This document shows, in pieces, positions 51,748 to 62,887 of a stretch of DNA of 64,000 nucleotides. The stretch comes from Mantis religiosa (Eukaryota; Arthropoda; Insecta; Mantodea; Mantidae). Position 1 is the first letter of the stretch, and every line of letters starts with the position of its first letter. Both the position numbers and the translations under genes were made by a program. The notes beneath the pieces are model-generated. The model did not search any database. It was not told the DNA's origin and was given only the letters and a program-made list of their open reading frames with translations. The DNA lies in the NCBI GenBank assembly GCA_030765055.1, contig JAUKNK010000150.1, positions 1,054,001 to 1,118,000 on the forward strand. Reading direction: 5' to 3'.

Positions 51748-51949
51748 AAAAATTTAAAAGTAAGTGTTGTTTAGTGTCATTAATCGACTCTCTTTAAAGT
51801 TAATTTAATAAACATATTTATTACTTATATTATTTTAAAATTAAGCAGAGTAAGCATACATAAATACAACCGATACAACATAAACTTGAGTCTTCCATTA
51901 AACATATAAATCCATAAATAGCAACTGAAACTAATTTTCAGTATAAGGA

Positions 51950-52680
51950 GAAATAAAATGGTTACTTTACATTTGGACATAAGTATTCGAACAGAGAACA
52001 GCTAGTATTTAGTTATCATCCCCGTTCTTTGAATTACTGCTGATAATTGTTTGGGCATTGTCTGTATGTGACTGCAGAGTCTATATTTCTCCACTCTGTT
52101 TGAAGAAGTTCTCTCAGATGATCCTTGCTTCTGATGTGATGCTTCCTCACACGCTCCTCGAGTTCCTTCCAGATGTTCTCTATAGGATTTAAATCTGGAA
52201 ATTGGGGCAGTGTCTACAAAGTGTGAGGAGTGTTGTACATGATCCAAAGCCTTACAATTTCAGCAGTATGCTTCGGATCATTGTCCTCCTGGAAGAAATA
52301 ATCATGCCCTAATCCCAACTTCTCTGCACTCTTTTTAGATTGTTTTCAAGAATCCTCTTGTATTCAAATTTGTCCATGATCCATCTATGAACACCAGTTC
52401 TCCAAATCTAGATGGACTATACAGCCCCATACCATCACACTACTGCCACATGTTTCACTGTACCTACCATGTACTTAGGTTCCCATTCTGTATTTCGCAG
52501 TCTCCACACTTTAAGATGTCCATCACTCTCTTATAAGCAGAATTTTCTCTCGTCCGACCGGAGAACCTTATCCCAGATTTCTGTTGGTTTCATCACATAC
52601 TGTTCAGCAAATTCTAAACGCTTTTTCTTATTCACCTTATTAACATATGGTTTCTAACTAGGAATGCAGGCATTATACCT
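51950..52680 (-). pseudogene. Tc1-like transposase relic
   Basis: Minus-strand broken frames with the Tc1 core: SDERKF region, DNDPKHTAE, then PQFPDLNPIENIWKELEER, giving the last two residues of a DD34E triad. The tail has VRKHHIRSKDHLRELLQTEW. Several in-frame stops. Its 5' side is cut by the Gypsy LTR at 52689. Confidence 0.85.
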
Positions 52681-52688
52681 AGTACTAT

Positions 52689-53154
52689 TGTGACTTTTCG
52701 GGTTCGTAGAATTAAAAGTTTGAGTTACAGAACTTCAAAATATTCTTTATTTCCGTAGAAATACACTCTGTTCTATTCTTACAGTAGTCACATTATGTTA
52801 CATACAGTCACAGTCTACCAAGGTCGATGTCCACAACAAAGAGCATTCTGATTACACCTGTTTACATTACTTCTCGTTACAACACTTTGCAGCTGTTTAC
52901 TACTACACTGTGTTTACGACTGACTCCTGGCGAGTTGTCGCTTCCTTAAATACTTCATTGATAATTTGAGACTGTTCTTTAACAAACAAGAAATCGAATG
53001 TCTATCACCAGAAGAAACCTGAACCTTCCAGAAGCGTAACTTTAGTTATGATGGCCAGCCTTTTATCTCCGGCTATCTTTATCTGCAGGCTCTTTGTGTA
53101 CACAAGCCATGCTTATCTCTCTGCACTGAACTTTATGTGCGCGTCGCCGTGACA
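52689..53154 (-). mobile_element. Gypsy 3' LTR
   Basis: 466 bp, TGTCAC...GTCACA in element (minus) orientation. Immediately upstream in that sense is a purine-rich GAGGAGGGAGCAG (53155-53167), the polypurine tract that primes plus-strand synthesis. It shares end sequence with the solo LTRs at 4.4 and 8.5 kb but is more diverged. Confidence 0.85.
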
Positions 53155-55068
53155 CTGCTCCCTCCTCAAGGCTGGTCGTCCCATACAGCACCATCGAAAC
53201 GGGCCAGATGATCCAGGTGTATCACCAACATCTTCCCTCGGGGCATCTTCTGGATGCATTAGACCACGTCGTTAATCCTCTTCACCACCCGGTACAGTCC
53301 TTGCCACGGCTGTTGAAGTTTCGGGCAGCGTCCCTTGGTCCGGATAGGGTGGTACAACCAGACTAGGCCACCCTGCTGGAACCCCTGACTGTTGCTTGCC
53401 TGTCGTATCGGGTCTTCATGTGATTGCTCACCTTCTGGATGTTCTGACGAGCCATCTCATGCATATCGTGGAGATGGTCACCAGGTTCTCCACATACTCA
53501 GTTGTCGGCTTTTTTGCGTCCAGGAGGCTCCCAAAGGCCAGGTCACAAGGGAGGCGTCATCCCAGTTGTGTCGTGTGTAGACGAGCGGTAGGCCAGCAAG
53601 AACAGTGGCACCTTGACGTCCCAGTCTTGCTGATGGCTGGCCACGACCTTCCTCAGGTGTTCTTCTAAGGTCTTGATGTACCTTTCGACAATGCCATCTG
53701 ACTAGGGATGTAGAGGTGCTGTGCGGGTCTTGTTAACCCCAAGTCTTTCTAGTGCCTCCTTCATTAGTTTGGACTCAAAATTGGTGCCCTGGTCGCTGTG
53801 GAGCTCTAACAGCACCCCAAATCGGCAGAACACCTGCTCCATGAGGCAGTCTGTGATTGTCTTTGCCTCCTGGTTCGGGATAGCATACACCTCCGGCCAC
53901 TTGGTAAAGTAGTCCACAACCACCATCAGGTACCTATTGCCTCGGTTGGACACTGGGAATGGTCCAGCTATGTCAACGGCAATCTGTTCGAATAGCGCTC
54001 CGACGTTGTACTGCTGCATGCGTTCCGGCTTCTAGTTTGGAGCCCGCGATTCGCCGCGCACACGTGACATTAACCGCACCAACTCTCAGCATCTGCTCGG
54101 AGCCTCAACCAGTGGTAGCGCTGTCAGAGTTTGTCGATTGTTCGGTTTGCTCCCAGGTGTCCTCCTGAAGTACCGGCGTGCACTTCTTCCAAGACCTCCG
54201 GGACCTTACTTCGAGGAAGTACCAACTGTTCTGTCTGCATCTTCCCATCAGGTGATTCCCATACCCGGAACAGCATGCCCTCTCTGATCTCCAGTGAGTC
54301 CCATTGGGCCCAGTTCAACTTGTAGGTGGCGTTCCTCAGTACGATGTCCTCCCGGGTTGGTCTTGTCCCTGCCTCCACTTCTCTGAAGAGTGACCCCAAG
54401 TCTGCGTAAGCCAGATGTTCCCTTCTCGGGCCTGTGCTATCCCAGCCATCCGCAGGCACTGCCGTGACCACTCGGACAGCTGCAGCACGCTCCTTCTCTT
54501 CCACTCTTGTGCACTGGCCGCACTCTTCTGGGCAGGGTCTTCAGGACATGGCATCTGCGTTACCGTGGCTCTTCCCTCCACGATGTTCAGAGATGAAGTC
54601 GTAATCCTGCAGCCTCTGGACCCAACGTGCTGTCTGGCCTTCCGGTTTCCTAAAGCTCAGTAGCCAGGTGAGGGCGGAGTGGTCAGTCCTCAGATGGAAT
54701 GGCTGACCGTACAGGTACTTGTGGAAATGCTCCAAAGTCTTTACCATCGCCAGTAACTCTCGCCAGGTGACGCAGTAGTTCTTCTCTGCCTTGGACAGCG
54801 TCTTGCTGTAGTAAGCTATCATCCACTCATAGCCGTCCTGGACTTGGGATAGGATGCCTCCAATGCAATGGTCGCTGGCATCGGTGTCCACAATGAATGC
54901 GCCACCTGGTTGTGTGAATCCCAGAATAGGAGCACTGCACAGTGTCTTCTTCAGATGCTGGAAAGCGCCTTCGGCGTCCTCCGTCCACACATAAGGCCGG
55001 TGTTCTTCTGTCAAGTGGGTGAGGGGTTTGGCGATGTTGGAGAACCCCTTTATGAAACCCCTTTATTT
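53155..55068 (-). pseudogene. Ty3/Gypsy pol, 5'-truncated: RNase H, integrase
   Basis: Minus-strand. It starts in the end of RT (FIKGFSNIAKPL, near 55060), then Gypsy RNase H (IVDTDASDHCIGGILSQ, YCVTWRELLAMVKTLEHF, LRTDHSALTWLL). The linker and H2C2-like region (GGHLGANRTIDKL) and the integrase core (AVDIAGPFPVSNRGNRYL, VVVDYFTKW, HSDQGTNFESKL) follow, then a C-terminal region (LVWLYHPIRTKGRC, LVIHLDHLARFD) before the LTR. Frame breaks occur near 54540, 54120 and 53700. Gag, protease and most RT are missing. Confidence 0.9.
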
Positions 55069-55079
55069 TTAATATCTCT

Positions 55080-55625
55080 TGGCATAATGAGTTTCCTTGG
55101 CTATGTGGTTTTGACATATTTTAAAACTATTTTGTTTGTCATTTCTGCTCTTTTCTAATGAAAAGAATGTGTGGATGACAGATGGCATTAGCAACATGGA
55201 TAGTTTTTGCAACTTGAGGATTCATCATGAAAATTCAAAAAGTCATACTGCTTCCATTGTAATGTTAGTAAAGTTTGGGAAAACAAGAATTGACATTTCT
55301 TTGAGTAATTTGTTTAAGAACTCAGATGATAAGCATGATGAAAATGTGAAACGAAATAGGTATATAATGGGGTGATTGATAAATGCTCTTTGCTATTTAC
55401 CTCAGCAGGAACTCCCATTCAGGGGTAGTAATGAGTTCGAAAATTTGGATAACAGAGGTAGCTATGTACAGCTTAATTGTTCAAACAGATGATCAGTTAG
55501 AGGAACATCAGACTACTACTGGTTTTCAGGAATGTCAAATGACATTAACAATGATATTATTGAATGCATTTCTGGTGTTTTGTTTAATAAAATAAATAAT
55601 GAAGTGAATGAGACAAGTTTTATAT
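55080..55625 (+). pseudogene. hAT/ZMYM-like transposase relic
   Basis: Plus-strand broken frames reading VWMTDGISNMDSFCNLRIHH, KFGKTRIDISLSNLF, then (after frameshift) a QELPFRGSNEF motif. This order is typical of the zinc-finger MYM/DUF4371 hAT-derived transposases of animals. Only the N-terminal middle part is present; abuts the truncated Gypsy. Confidence 0.65.
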
Positions 55626-55689
55626 GAATAATCACAGAAAAAAGCGCTGATGCATCAAATAAATCTCAGCTAAACTGTTCTTCATTACG

Positions 55690-55800
55690 AGGAACTTCAA
55701 ATCCCGGCCATGGCATTGAATTTTTCATGTTGACTCTATGAAAAACCTTAGCCTATATATGGCTAGCATGAGGAAATGATTAACTTCCATCAATTAACTA
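55690..55800 (+). mobile_element. SINE-C, 5'-truncated
   Basis: Shares GGCCATGGCATTGAATTTTT, CATGTTGACTCTATG and the TAGCCTATATATGGCTAGC palindrome-like block with the copy 260 bp downstream. Confidence 0.75.
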
Positions 55801-55949
55801 AAATAATAAGAGTTAAATGATGAAGCCTGGGACTTAAGTACTTACGATAGTAAGTCGCCACAAACGGTGTATCTCGAATGTGACAGCCCCTAGTGGTCTA
55901 CCGGGGAAATATATGAGTCAAATGGAGAATTTATTGTCAGGACAGCATA

Positions 55950-56110
55950 TTGGCCATGATAGCTCAATGGGTTAGAGTGGCTGGATGGAAACCAGGAGAT
56001 CTGTGGTTCAAATCCAGGCCATGACATTGAATTTTTCATGTTGACTCTATCTATCAAAAACTTTAGCCTATATATAGCTAGTGTGAAGAAATTATTAATT
56101 TCCATCAAAT
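55950..56110 (+). mobile_element. SINE-C, near full-length
   Basis: Head GGCCATGATAGCTCAATGGG, B box GTGGTTCAAATCCAGG, body CATTGAATTTTTCATG and GCCTATATATAGCTAG, ending ATTTCCATC. It is the reference copy for SINE-C. Confidence 0.8.
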
Positions 56111-56352
56111 TTTAAGTCCCGGGTATAGGACCGGTGCCCACTCAGCATCGTGAGGAAAGTGAGGAGCTTACGCTAGGTATGCGGCCCTGGTCACGAAAAC
56201 CAACATTCCGGCTGGGGGATGCCGAGATGCTGACCACATCTCCTCCCCGTATCGGTTGGATGATCGTCCACCTCTGCCGTGCGTAAGTGGGCGTGAGGCC
56301 GGCAGTCGGGTTGGTAGGCCTTGGCCCTCTAAGGGCTGTCGCGCCATGGGTT
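56111..56352. repeat. GC-rich interspersed repeat, unclassified
   Basis: Distinctly GC-rich relative to neighbours, with GTGAGGAGCTTACGCTAGG, TGCTGACCACATCTCCTCC and GGTAGGCCTTGGCCCTC. It resembles repeat tails I have seen in other insect genomes, but I cannot name it. Confidence 0.35.
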
Positions 56353-56480
56353 ATTAACTGAAATAAAAATTGTGTAACACATAACACTGAAACTCTTCTC
56401 ATACATTAAGGCTGCAGTACTATGAGTAGTCTACTGAGACTGTACTAATGTTAAAAAGAAAATCTCTCTCAATCACTTAC

Positions 56481-57458
56481 CACTTCATTCTCATGAACTA
56501 TATTTCTGTCTTTTTCAATCATGTTTACAATTCTGATATTCTTGGCATAAAGATAATTCCACTGCCAGTAATCAGGCTCAAGACGGACTGCTTCCTTAAA
56601 AAGGGGTAAAGCCAACTTGTAGCCTATAGTGCCAGAATCTAGTAAAACTGTGCCTTTCACTCCAAGAAGAGTTGCCATCCCAGATTGCCCTAGCTGGCTA
56701 TACCTGTAAAAATGAAGCATTCTGAATACATCCATATTTTCCTAAAACACTAGCAATTGCTATTTAGGTGAACATCAAGCAAGCAAATTATATTACAGAA
56801 ATCACTTTCTGGGTAGTGTAACTATTACTTACCAATATTTACAAACTTGAGCAGCCACACATGATTCTTCGTAATTTTCAGAAAAATATGCTACATATGC
56901 AACAGCTGCAGTCACAACATAAAGATATGCTGCTTTTCTCTCAGATGTTGCTTGGCAAACCTCTTCAGTTTTATGAATATCAGTTTCTTCAGACTTGACA
57001 TCTAGAGATTCATCTGAAGGAGGAAGACATGAACCTATAGTTTTGTTGGCGTCTTTTGAGTCACATTTGCTATCTTCTTCTGAACCCACTGTTGGGTTTT
57101 TAACATCATTTATATTAAGCATTATTCCTTTGCTGCAAGCCGTTTCTTTGCTATTGATTACAACCAGCAAATGTGTTAAAACATTGAAGCATTCTATCCT
57201 TTGCTTGATCTCTTCTTCTTTTCATTTTCATGTAGTATTCATTTCCTTTACCAGGAGCTACATGCATTTCTTTGAATTCATCTTTGAATTGCATCCCATC
57301 AGGAATAAATTGAGGATTTCCTAGCTTTTCATAACAATATGAAAGATCAGCTATTGAATCAGTCAAATGATCTTCAGAAACTTTGTCATATGCTAATATC
57401 AGATGACCACATATCTCCTGAAAAAGAGTTGTTCTTCCGTCTGCAGGTCTTTTTCCCC
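56481..57458 (-). pseudogene. Two exons of an unrecognised, possibly TPR-like gene, frameshifted
   Basis: Exon 1 (57458-56833) follows a TTTTTCCAG acceptor and encodes GKRPADGRTTLFQEICGHLI, LSYCYEKLGNPQFIPDG, later KAAYLYVVTAAVAYVAYF and ends at a GTAAGT donor. Exon 2 (56703-56481) follows a TTTACAG acceptor in phase (SQLGQSGMATLLGVKG, LALPLFKEAVRLEPDYWQWN) and ends at another GTAAGT donor. The A-x-x-L-F/R-L-E-P pattern resembles a TPR helix pair. Within exon 1 the frame changes near 57210-57225, in an A/G-rich run. The frame after it reads KQRIECFNVLTHLLVVINSK. This is either a pseudogene or a sequence error. Further exons must lie outside. Confidence 0.5.
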
Positions 57459-58351
57459 CTGGAAAAACAGAAATGTGACATTAGATCATCTGACCATGGA
57501 AAAAATACTTGTTTCTACACATTTTAGCCTTCTTCATATTTATACAATCTTTTGTTTTAAAAAGATGTCCTAAACTGGAGTCAACAATTGAACACATGGT
57601 GATAATGGAATTTGCAGTTCAGCAAATGTTTAGATGGGACCCAGCCAACAAAAATTTTATCACATCCAGTGGCGAACTGTGCAATGAAATACTGGAGGCA
57701 CTACTTCCCCAAGAATTTCAGGAGAAAAAGAAGAAAAACAAGAAAATTCATGCCAAACAATATTTTATTCATCTGGACACATTTTGAATATTTATCCATG
57801 AATATCCATGGTGCTGCAAACAATTTGACAGCTGCGTAAATTTGAGTGACCAGTTTCATGAGCTCATTCAGTACTGAATGTTTCTGTATTTACAGTAGCG
57901 ACGACAGTTCTGTGCCACTGACCTACTTTCTTCGCGCACTGAACAGAGTCTATGCCACTACTGGTGTCGACACTACAGTGTCTACTGGTGGGTAGTAGAT
58001 AATTTGACAAAGAAGTTTATAGTTCCACCACCAGAGAGAGAGAGGAGAGCAGACAACAACAGATGCTAGTTGGAGAGAGGTTACATGAATTCAAGTCTCT
58101 CTTAGCTTCTGCAGTAGTTATACCATCAGTATCATCATGGTCTACTTCATCATTTGCCTTAAAAAGTAAAACAAAGAATTACTTAAAATTTGAGTTTATT
58201 TTAAAAATTAGTCTAAAAATATATAATTGAATTAGCTACTTTTCTGCCATGTCGAATATGAACTGAGAAATTTACTAGGAACTTTTAACCTATACTTAAG
58301 TGATGCAATAATTTCTTCCTAAGATATGAACAAGACATGTCATTATAAATA
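57459..58351. other. No gene recognised
   Basis: One plus-strand ORF (57509-57787) with a Lys-rich end has no recognisable domain. Around 58030-58060 is a short GA-rich tract. Confidence 0.4.
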
Positions 58352-59005
58352 CAAGGGGCATCCAGAAAGTAAGTTCTGTTTCAATTTATCTCCGCTGCAG
58401 CGCTGCGATCGCAGTTCCACACATGCGTGGTAGATGATCTGTATCAAGGAGAAGAAATGTGCGCCATTGTGAGATCACTGTCAGCCAGTACGCTTTGTTG
58501 TGCTTGTTTACAATGTCGGTGTTGATTGAAAATCCTGCCACTTGTGAAATCAGATCTGTGATTCGTTTTCTGAATGCTAGGATTGTGCTGCGCAATACAG
58601 AATAAGCATAGAAGAATACTGTCAAAAGGTGTTGTGTTTCTTAACGACAACGCAGACCACTCACTGTAAATGCGACGAAAAACATCATACAGGGATTTGG
58701 CTGGGACGTATTTGACCACTCCCGTACAGCCCTGACCTCGCTCCTAGTGACTTTCATCTATTTTTGCATCTCAAATCTTTCCTTGGTGGTCAACACTTCA
58801 ACAGTGATGAAGAGCTGAAGGAAAATGTTTCCAAGTAGTTGAAGACACAGGCGGCAAACTTCTATGAAGAAGATATACAAAAACTTGTGCCTCGCTATGA
58901 CAAATGCCTGCAAAATTTCGGCAGTTATGTGGAAAAGTAGTTTAAGAGTTGTAGAATTTTTTGCAATAAATAATTTTTCTGTATCTGTACACAATTTAAT
59001 TTCTT

Positions 59006-59051
<46 letters not shown>

Positions 59052-59178
59052 GTTCCACTTAACTACAATGGTCATATTGGTGGCCATTCTCCTTTGGAAC
59101 ATACCGAAGGTGTTAACTCGTATTCATTAGGAATTTAATTTTATTACCAAACAGAACTTACTTTCTGGATGTACCTCA
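58352..59178 (+). mobile_element. mariner deletion derivative with TA target duplication
   Basis: Inverted ends share CATCCAGAAAGTAAGTTCTG and its complement. TA flanks both sides (58350-58351 and 59179-59180). Inside are the transposase N-terminus (SVLIENPATCEIRSVIRFLN) joined to the C-terminal third (DFHLFLHLKSFLGGQHFN, YEEDIQKLVPRYDKCLQNF), with the middle deleted and frames broken. A T run (59009-59047) interrupts the right part. Confidence 0.9.
59009..59047. repeat. (T)n tract
   Basis: About 39 T residues inside the mariner derivative, possibly the poly(A) tail of an otherwise lost retroposon or slippage. Confidence 0.9.
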
Positions 59179-59635
59179 TAAAATACAACACTTTTTATAT
59201 CATTTTGATTTTTTCAACCTATTGAGGGAAAATTATTTCAGACAATCATTTATCAACATGGATAAGAATTTATATGTACAAATTGCATTATGTACCTTCT
59301 TATTCAAAGTTGAGCTTTTATTCCAATATGTATGATATTTAACCCTCGAGTAGTCGCGTGCGCTACATATGTAGCCCAACCATTTTATTTTTGCAAGTGC
59401 GCATCTTCTGCTTTTATGGTGGTGGGGGTTTTGGTAGCTTCTTGATGCAATGTGTTCTAACTGATCAGTTGGCTATATTTTAACGAGACAGAATTTTTGT
59501 TATTTGCGATTAAACTAAATTGTGCACAGCTGGGCTACATACAGTATGCGCATGTTTTCTTGATCGCTGAATTTACAGTGTAGTGCGGGCATAGGGGAAG
59601 CAGCGAGAGCTAATGCTCTTGTTTGTGCAGTGTGG

Positions 59636-59818
59636 TCAACCTTGAAAACACAGTTCAACAAAATAGCATGTAAAATAAGTGATGATATCACAATTAGATT
59701 TGCATCCTCTGAAAACATTCCTTAGTTTTGCCCACGCCAGCTCAATTGCATTCAGATCACAGTTATACGGAGGTAGACAAATAATAATGTGTCCCCTTTC
59801 GAGAGCCATAACATCCAC
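59636..59818 (-). pseudogene. Tc1/IS630-like transposase C-terminal relic
   Basis: Minus frame with GHIIICLPPYNCDLNAIELAWAK-type sequence, matching the last catalytic region (LPPYxCxLNxIExxWA) of IS630/Tc1-related transposases. Only about 60 codons. May be the same family as the N-terminal relic at 677-1050. Confidence 0.7.
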
Positions 59819-59819
59819 A

Positions 59820-60080
59820 AATGTTCATACAAATATAAATCATTTTCAAGTAAATGCTGATGTACATTACCATCACACTCGTAACAAGGACAAACTGACA
59901 ATTCGAGCGCACCAAATGAGCCTTTATGAAGGAAGCTTTAACTACGAAGGGATAATGTTATATAATAAACTTCCAAATTCATTTAAACAAGCTGCATCAT
60001 TAAAACACTTTAAGAATAAGTTTAAGACATTTCTGCATGCACACTGTTTTTATACGGTTAATGAATTTTTTGAAATATAA
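59820..60080 (+). pseudogene. CR1/Jockey-group LINE ORF2 3' end
   Basis: Plus-strand tail HYHHTRNKDKL, then MLYNKLPNSFKQ, FKNKFKTFLHAHCFYTVNEF, typical of the last 80 codons of CR1/Jockey-group ORF2. Truncated by the adjacent transposase relic. Confidence 0.7.
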
Positions 60081-60560
60081 CCCTGTAAATGAGCACAGGG
60101 AGCATAGTACGTTCACAAACCTGTAATATTTATATTATGACATTTTTCGTAGTAAATTAGTCTATGCAAATACCACATGAAACCATAGAAAAACTGCTTA
60201 CTCTGTATATTGCACGTAATCAATTTAACTTTATGTATATACTGTATTTATACATTTTGACGTGTCTCATAACATGTATATGTTGCCAAGGATGAACTAA
60301 AATTCTAACTCTAACATACGATTGTTGTAAATTGATTAGCTAATTAACCTCGAAATTGATCAAAACGAAATATGGCGGACATGATAAAGCTTAGCATATT
60401 AGCCACTAGATGTCAGTGTATAGCACATTTCAAATTTCAAAGTTGTCATCTATGTTTATGGAGTTAAACAAAACTTACCGAATGAGCACTTGGAACCCGA
60501 TCACTCTTTTTATCGTGCGCATATAGTATGTAGCCCATGTGACCACTAATGTAACAATTG
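60081..60560. other. No gene; piggyBac-internal or LINE 3'UTR sequence
   Basis: AT-rich. Around 60515 GCATATAGTATGTAGCCCA is reminiscent of the piggyBac subterminal motif. Confidence 0.35.
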
Positions 60561-60765
60561 TTGAAATGGCTACTAAGTGAAAGGTTCATCTCATAGGAGT
60601 TCCTGAGGACGATTTGCTAGTTATACAGATGCCTAAAGAAGCTCTAAATGAAAGTAGTGAAAGTGACATTGAGCTTGACAACGATGAAGGAGAAGATGGT
60701 CATGTTTTCCCAGATGTACCTCAATCCGACACAGAGAAAGCAAGTGATGAAAATGAATAAAGTGA
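60560..60765 (+). pseudogene. piggyBac transposase N-terminal remnant
   Basis: Reads GVPEDDLLVIQMPKEALNES, then an acidic run (SDIELDNDEGEDGHVFPD) to TEKASDENE. An acidic, unstructured N-terminus is usual for piggyBac transposases. Position between the termini supports this, but no catalytic residue is visible. Confidence 0.4.
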
Positions 60766-61084
60766 TGAAGCAACAGATGGTGAATCTACATCAGTACGAT
60801 CATTGCCATGTGTACAGTCACCGCAATGGAAATCTTTACATTTTAAACATAAGGAAAATCTTCACATACACACTGTGCTCAGTTTGCCCTTCTCCCACCA
60901 CTACAGGAAAAGGCAGGTGGAGCTGCAAATCATGTGATTCTCGAGTGCACAGCAGCAACTTCTTTTCATCAGCAGCCCAGGTGTCAGTCTGTCTCTGGTA
61001 TTTGCGTACGGCAAGTTGTTTATTGTGTGTTGTCATCCGAGTTTTCATCTCAGTGCTGTTTTTGAAGGTGTGTATTTCTGCATC
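60766..61084. other. No gene recognised
   Basis: Short overlapping ORFs on both strands, no motif. Confidence 0.35.
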
Positions 61085-62090
61085 CAATACACAAAATGGG
61101 ACACAAGAAGCTCACTTGTGAGGAGAAGACTCATGATTTAACTCTGTTAGAGGTAGATACCTCTATAATTCGTATAGCTGCTGATCTAAAGGTTTCAAGA
61201 CAATCCATTTAAGACCTAAGAAACGCAGCAGCACCTTTGCTATGTGGCACCACATCAACTCAAACGACAGGCTCGGGTGGTAAAAGAAAGACTTCTCCAA
61301 GGATTGATGACCTTCTAAAACGTGAAGTAATAGCTAATCCATGGATTACAGCAGCAGGTTTAAAAAATAATCATCCAGTACTTCTCAAAAGTGTTGCAAT
61401 CTGCACCATTCAGCATCAGCTTCAAAAAGACTTAGGTTTACCAATTTGGTGTGCAGTCAAGAAACCTCTTCCAAGTGAAGCTATGATGAAGAAAAGAGTG
61501 CATTTCTGCAAAACATATCAGCACTGGACATCAGAGGACTGGTGCAAGGTAAAGTTATTGGTCAGAGGAAAATCCAAAAAGGTGAGAAGGTCAAAAAAGT
61601 GTCATGGTATTACCGAAAATGTACGGTCCAAATTGTTAAACATCCAGAAAGTGTGATGCTATAGAGTGTCTTTAGTGGTAATTGTGGTAGAGGTGCTTGT
61701 AATTACTCCCTAAAAATGTAACAATGAAAGGAAGTTACTATTTAGAAGTGTTTCAACAGCATTTGGTCATATTTTGGCTAATTTATCAGTGTCAGTTCTT
61801 TATGTATGATGGCGCCCCTGCTCATAGAACAAAGATGATTCAGAAGTTCCTAACAGACAATAATATACCTGTACTTGACTGGTCTGGTCTAAATCCAATA
61901 GAAAATGCTTGGGATCAAATGCGAAATAAAATAGATGAGCTGCAACTATTAAATATTAAGGAGCTGCAGGAGGTGTTCAAGAAGTTATGGGTGGAAATGG
62001 ACAAAAAAGATTTTGAAAATCTATCACATTCGATGCCCAGGAGACTCATGAAGGTGATAGAAGTTAAGTTAAGGGAAATATGAACAAGTA
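61085..62090 (+). pseudogene. Tc1-like transposase, disrupted
   Basis: From MGHKKLTCEEKTHD through a helix-turn-helix (RIAADLKVSRQSI) and GGKRKTSPRIDDLLKREVIA to the core, with FMYDGAPAHRTKMIQKFL (second Asp) and LNPIENAWDQMRNKIDEL (Glu), giving a DD34E-type arrangement. Stops at about 61213 and 61654 and a frame change near 61700 inactivate it. Near full length for the family. Confidence 0.85.
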
Positions 62091-62138
62091 CAAATTGTAC
62101 AGAGAAGTCTAAAATAAAACCACGTAAAGTCTGTGTTT

Positions 62139-62887
62139 ATTACACAAATACAAATATTTGCCATTAAGGCTTCACGTATCTTAAGAAATTGGTGTTAATA
62201 CTTCTTTCTTCCCTTAAAAAAATAAAAGACAATTATAATTTTTAAAAATTTACTTACCATCCTTGGGTAAATAAACATTTTCAAATTTTTTTAAAAGAAG
62301 TTGGTATAACTTTAGTTCCTCAAAATAAATATAATATTACAAATTTACTATATTTTTCTAAAAAAGATAAAATTCCTAATAATAAAAAATCTGGCATTTA
62401 TCAATTTAATTGTTTAGGTTGTGATCAGGTTTATATTGGAAATACGAAATGTAATTTGGAAAGCACAACGAAAGAACATTTTCGTAACATTAAGTATAAA
62501 CAAACTGACAAATCGGCCGTAGCAGATAATTTTTGGTCATTTAACCATGAAATAAATTCTGAAGTTAAATTATTAAAACAATTAAATGGTCCGATAGATT
62601 TAATAGTGTGGGAAAAGATATTTATTTTAAAAAATAAACATCGCGTAATAAATTTTGATATACCAGCAGTTGATTCTGTTTTTAGGTTTGTTTTGTTTTC
62701 AGATGTTGGTAATACTAAAAAAACATAAGAAAAACATGGTAACCGGAATCCTTGACAATGGAGTTTAATTGTGGACTGAGGATGCGAGTGATTTGTTTGT
62801 GAAATCGATCTCCATTGGAAAGAAGTATTAACACCAATTTCTTAAGATAAGTGAAGCCTTAGTGGCAAATATTTGTATTTGTGTAAT
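62139..62887 (+). mobile_element. Second Penelope-like element fragment with inverted 70-bp ends
   Basis: ACACAAATACAAATATTTGC and following sequence (62139-62208) is repeated in inverted orientation at 62818-62887. Between them a plus-strand GIY-YIG frame reads KSGIYQFNCLGCDQVYIGNT, KEHFRNIKYKQTDKSAVADN, WEKIFILKNKHRVINFDI and stops at 62728. It is a different family from the 50.8-kb copy. RT absent. Confidence 0.8.
62771..62816 (+). ncRNA. Possible degenerate hammerhead motif
   Basis: CTGAGGA (62776-62782) matches the CUGANGA core, followed by a seven-pair stem made mostly of wobble pairs, GAAA at 62801-62804, and the palindrome ATCGAT. TGGA before and TCCA after could form stem I. Position just inside the right repeat is that expected in Penelope-like elements. 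Weak because of the wobble stem. Confidence 0.35.

Larger units (their letters stand above)
50821..51809 (-). mobile_element. Penelope-like element fragment with inverted pseudo-LTRs
   Basis: GIY-YIG endonuclease sequence on the minus strand, bounded by inverted copies of about 208 bp (50821-51028 and 51599-51809) that share AGAGAGTCGATTAATGACAC and AGATTTGTTCAGCAAGTTCC-type blocks. Each arm carries a hammerhead motif. Inverted pseudo-LTR arrangements are typical of Penelope-like elements. The RT domain is missing. Confidence 0.85.

Noticed and set aside
51427..51774. Plus-strand 115-codon ORF in the Penelope-like fragment
   Set aside because: Antisense of the GIY-YIG region and reading of the inverted arm.
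56142..56402. 86-codon minus ORF
   Set aside because: Arises from the GC-rich interspersed repeat; no protein-like feature.
60836..61087. 83-codon minus ORF in the piggyBac interior
   Set aside because: No recognisable domain and overlaps an equally open plus frame; cannot be supported.
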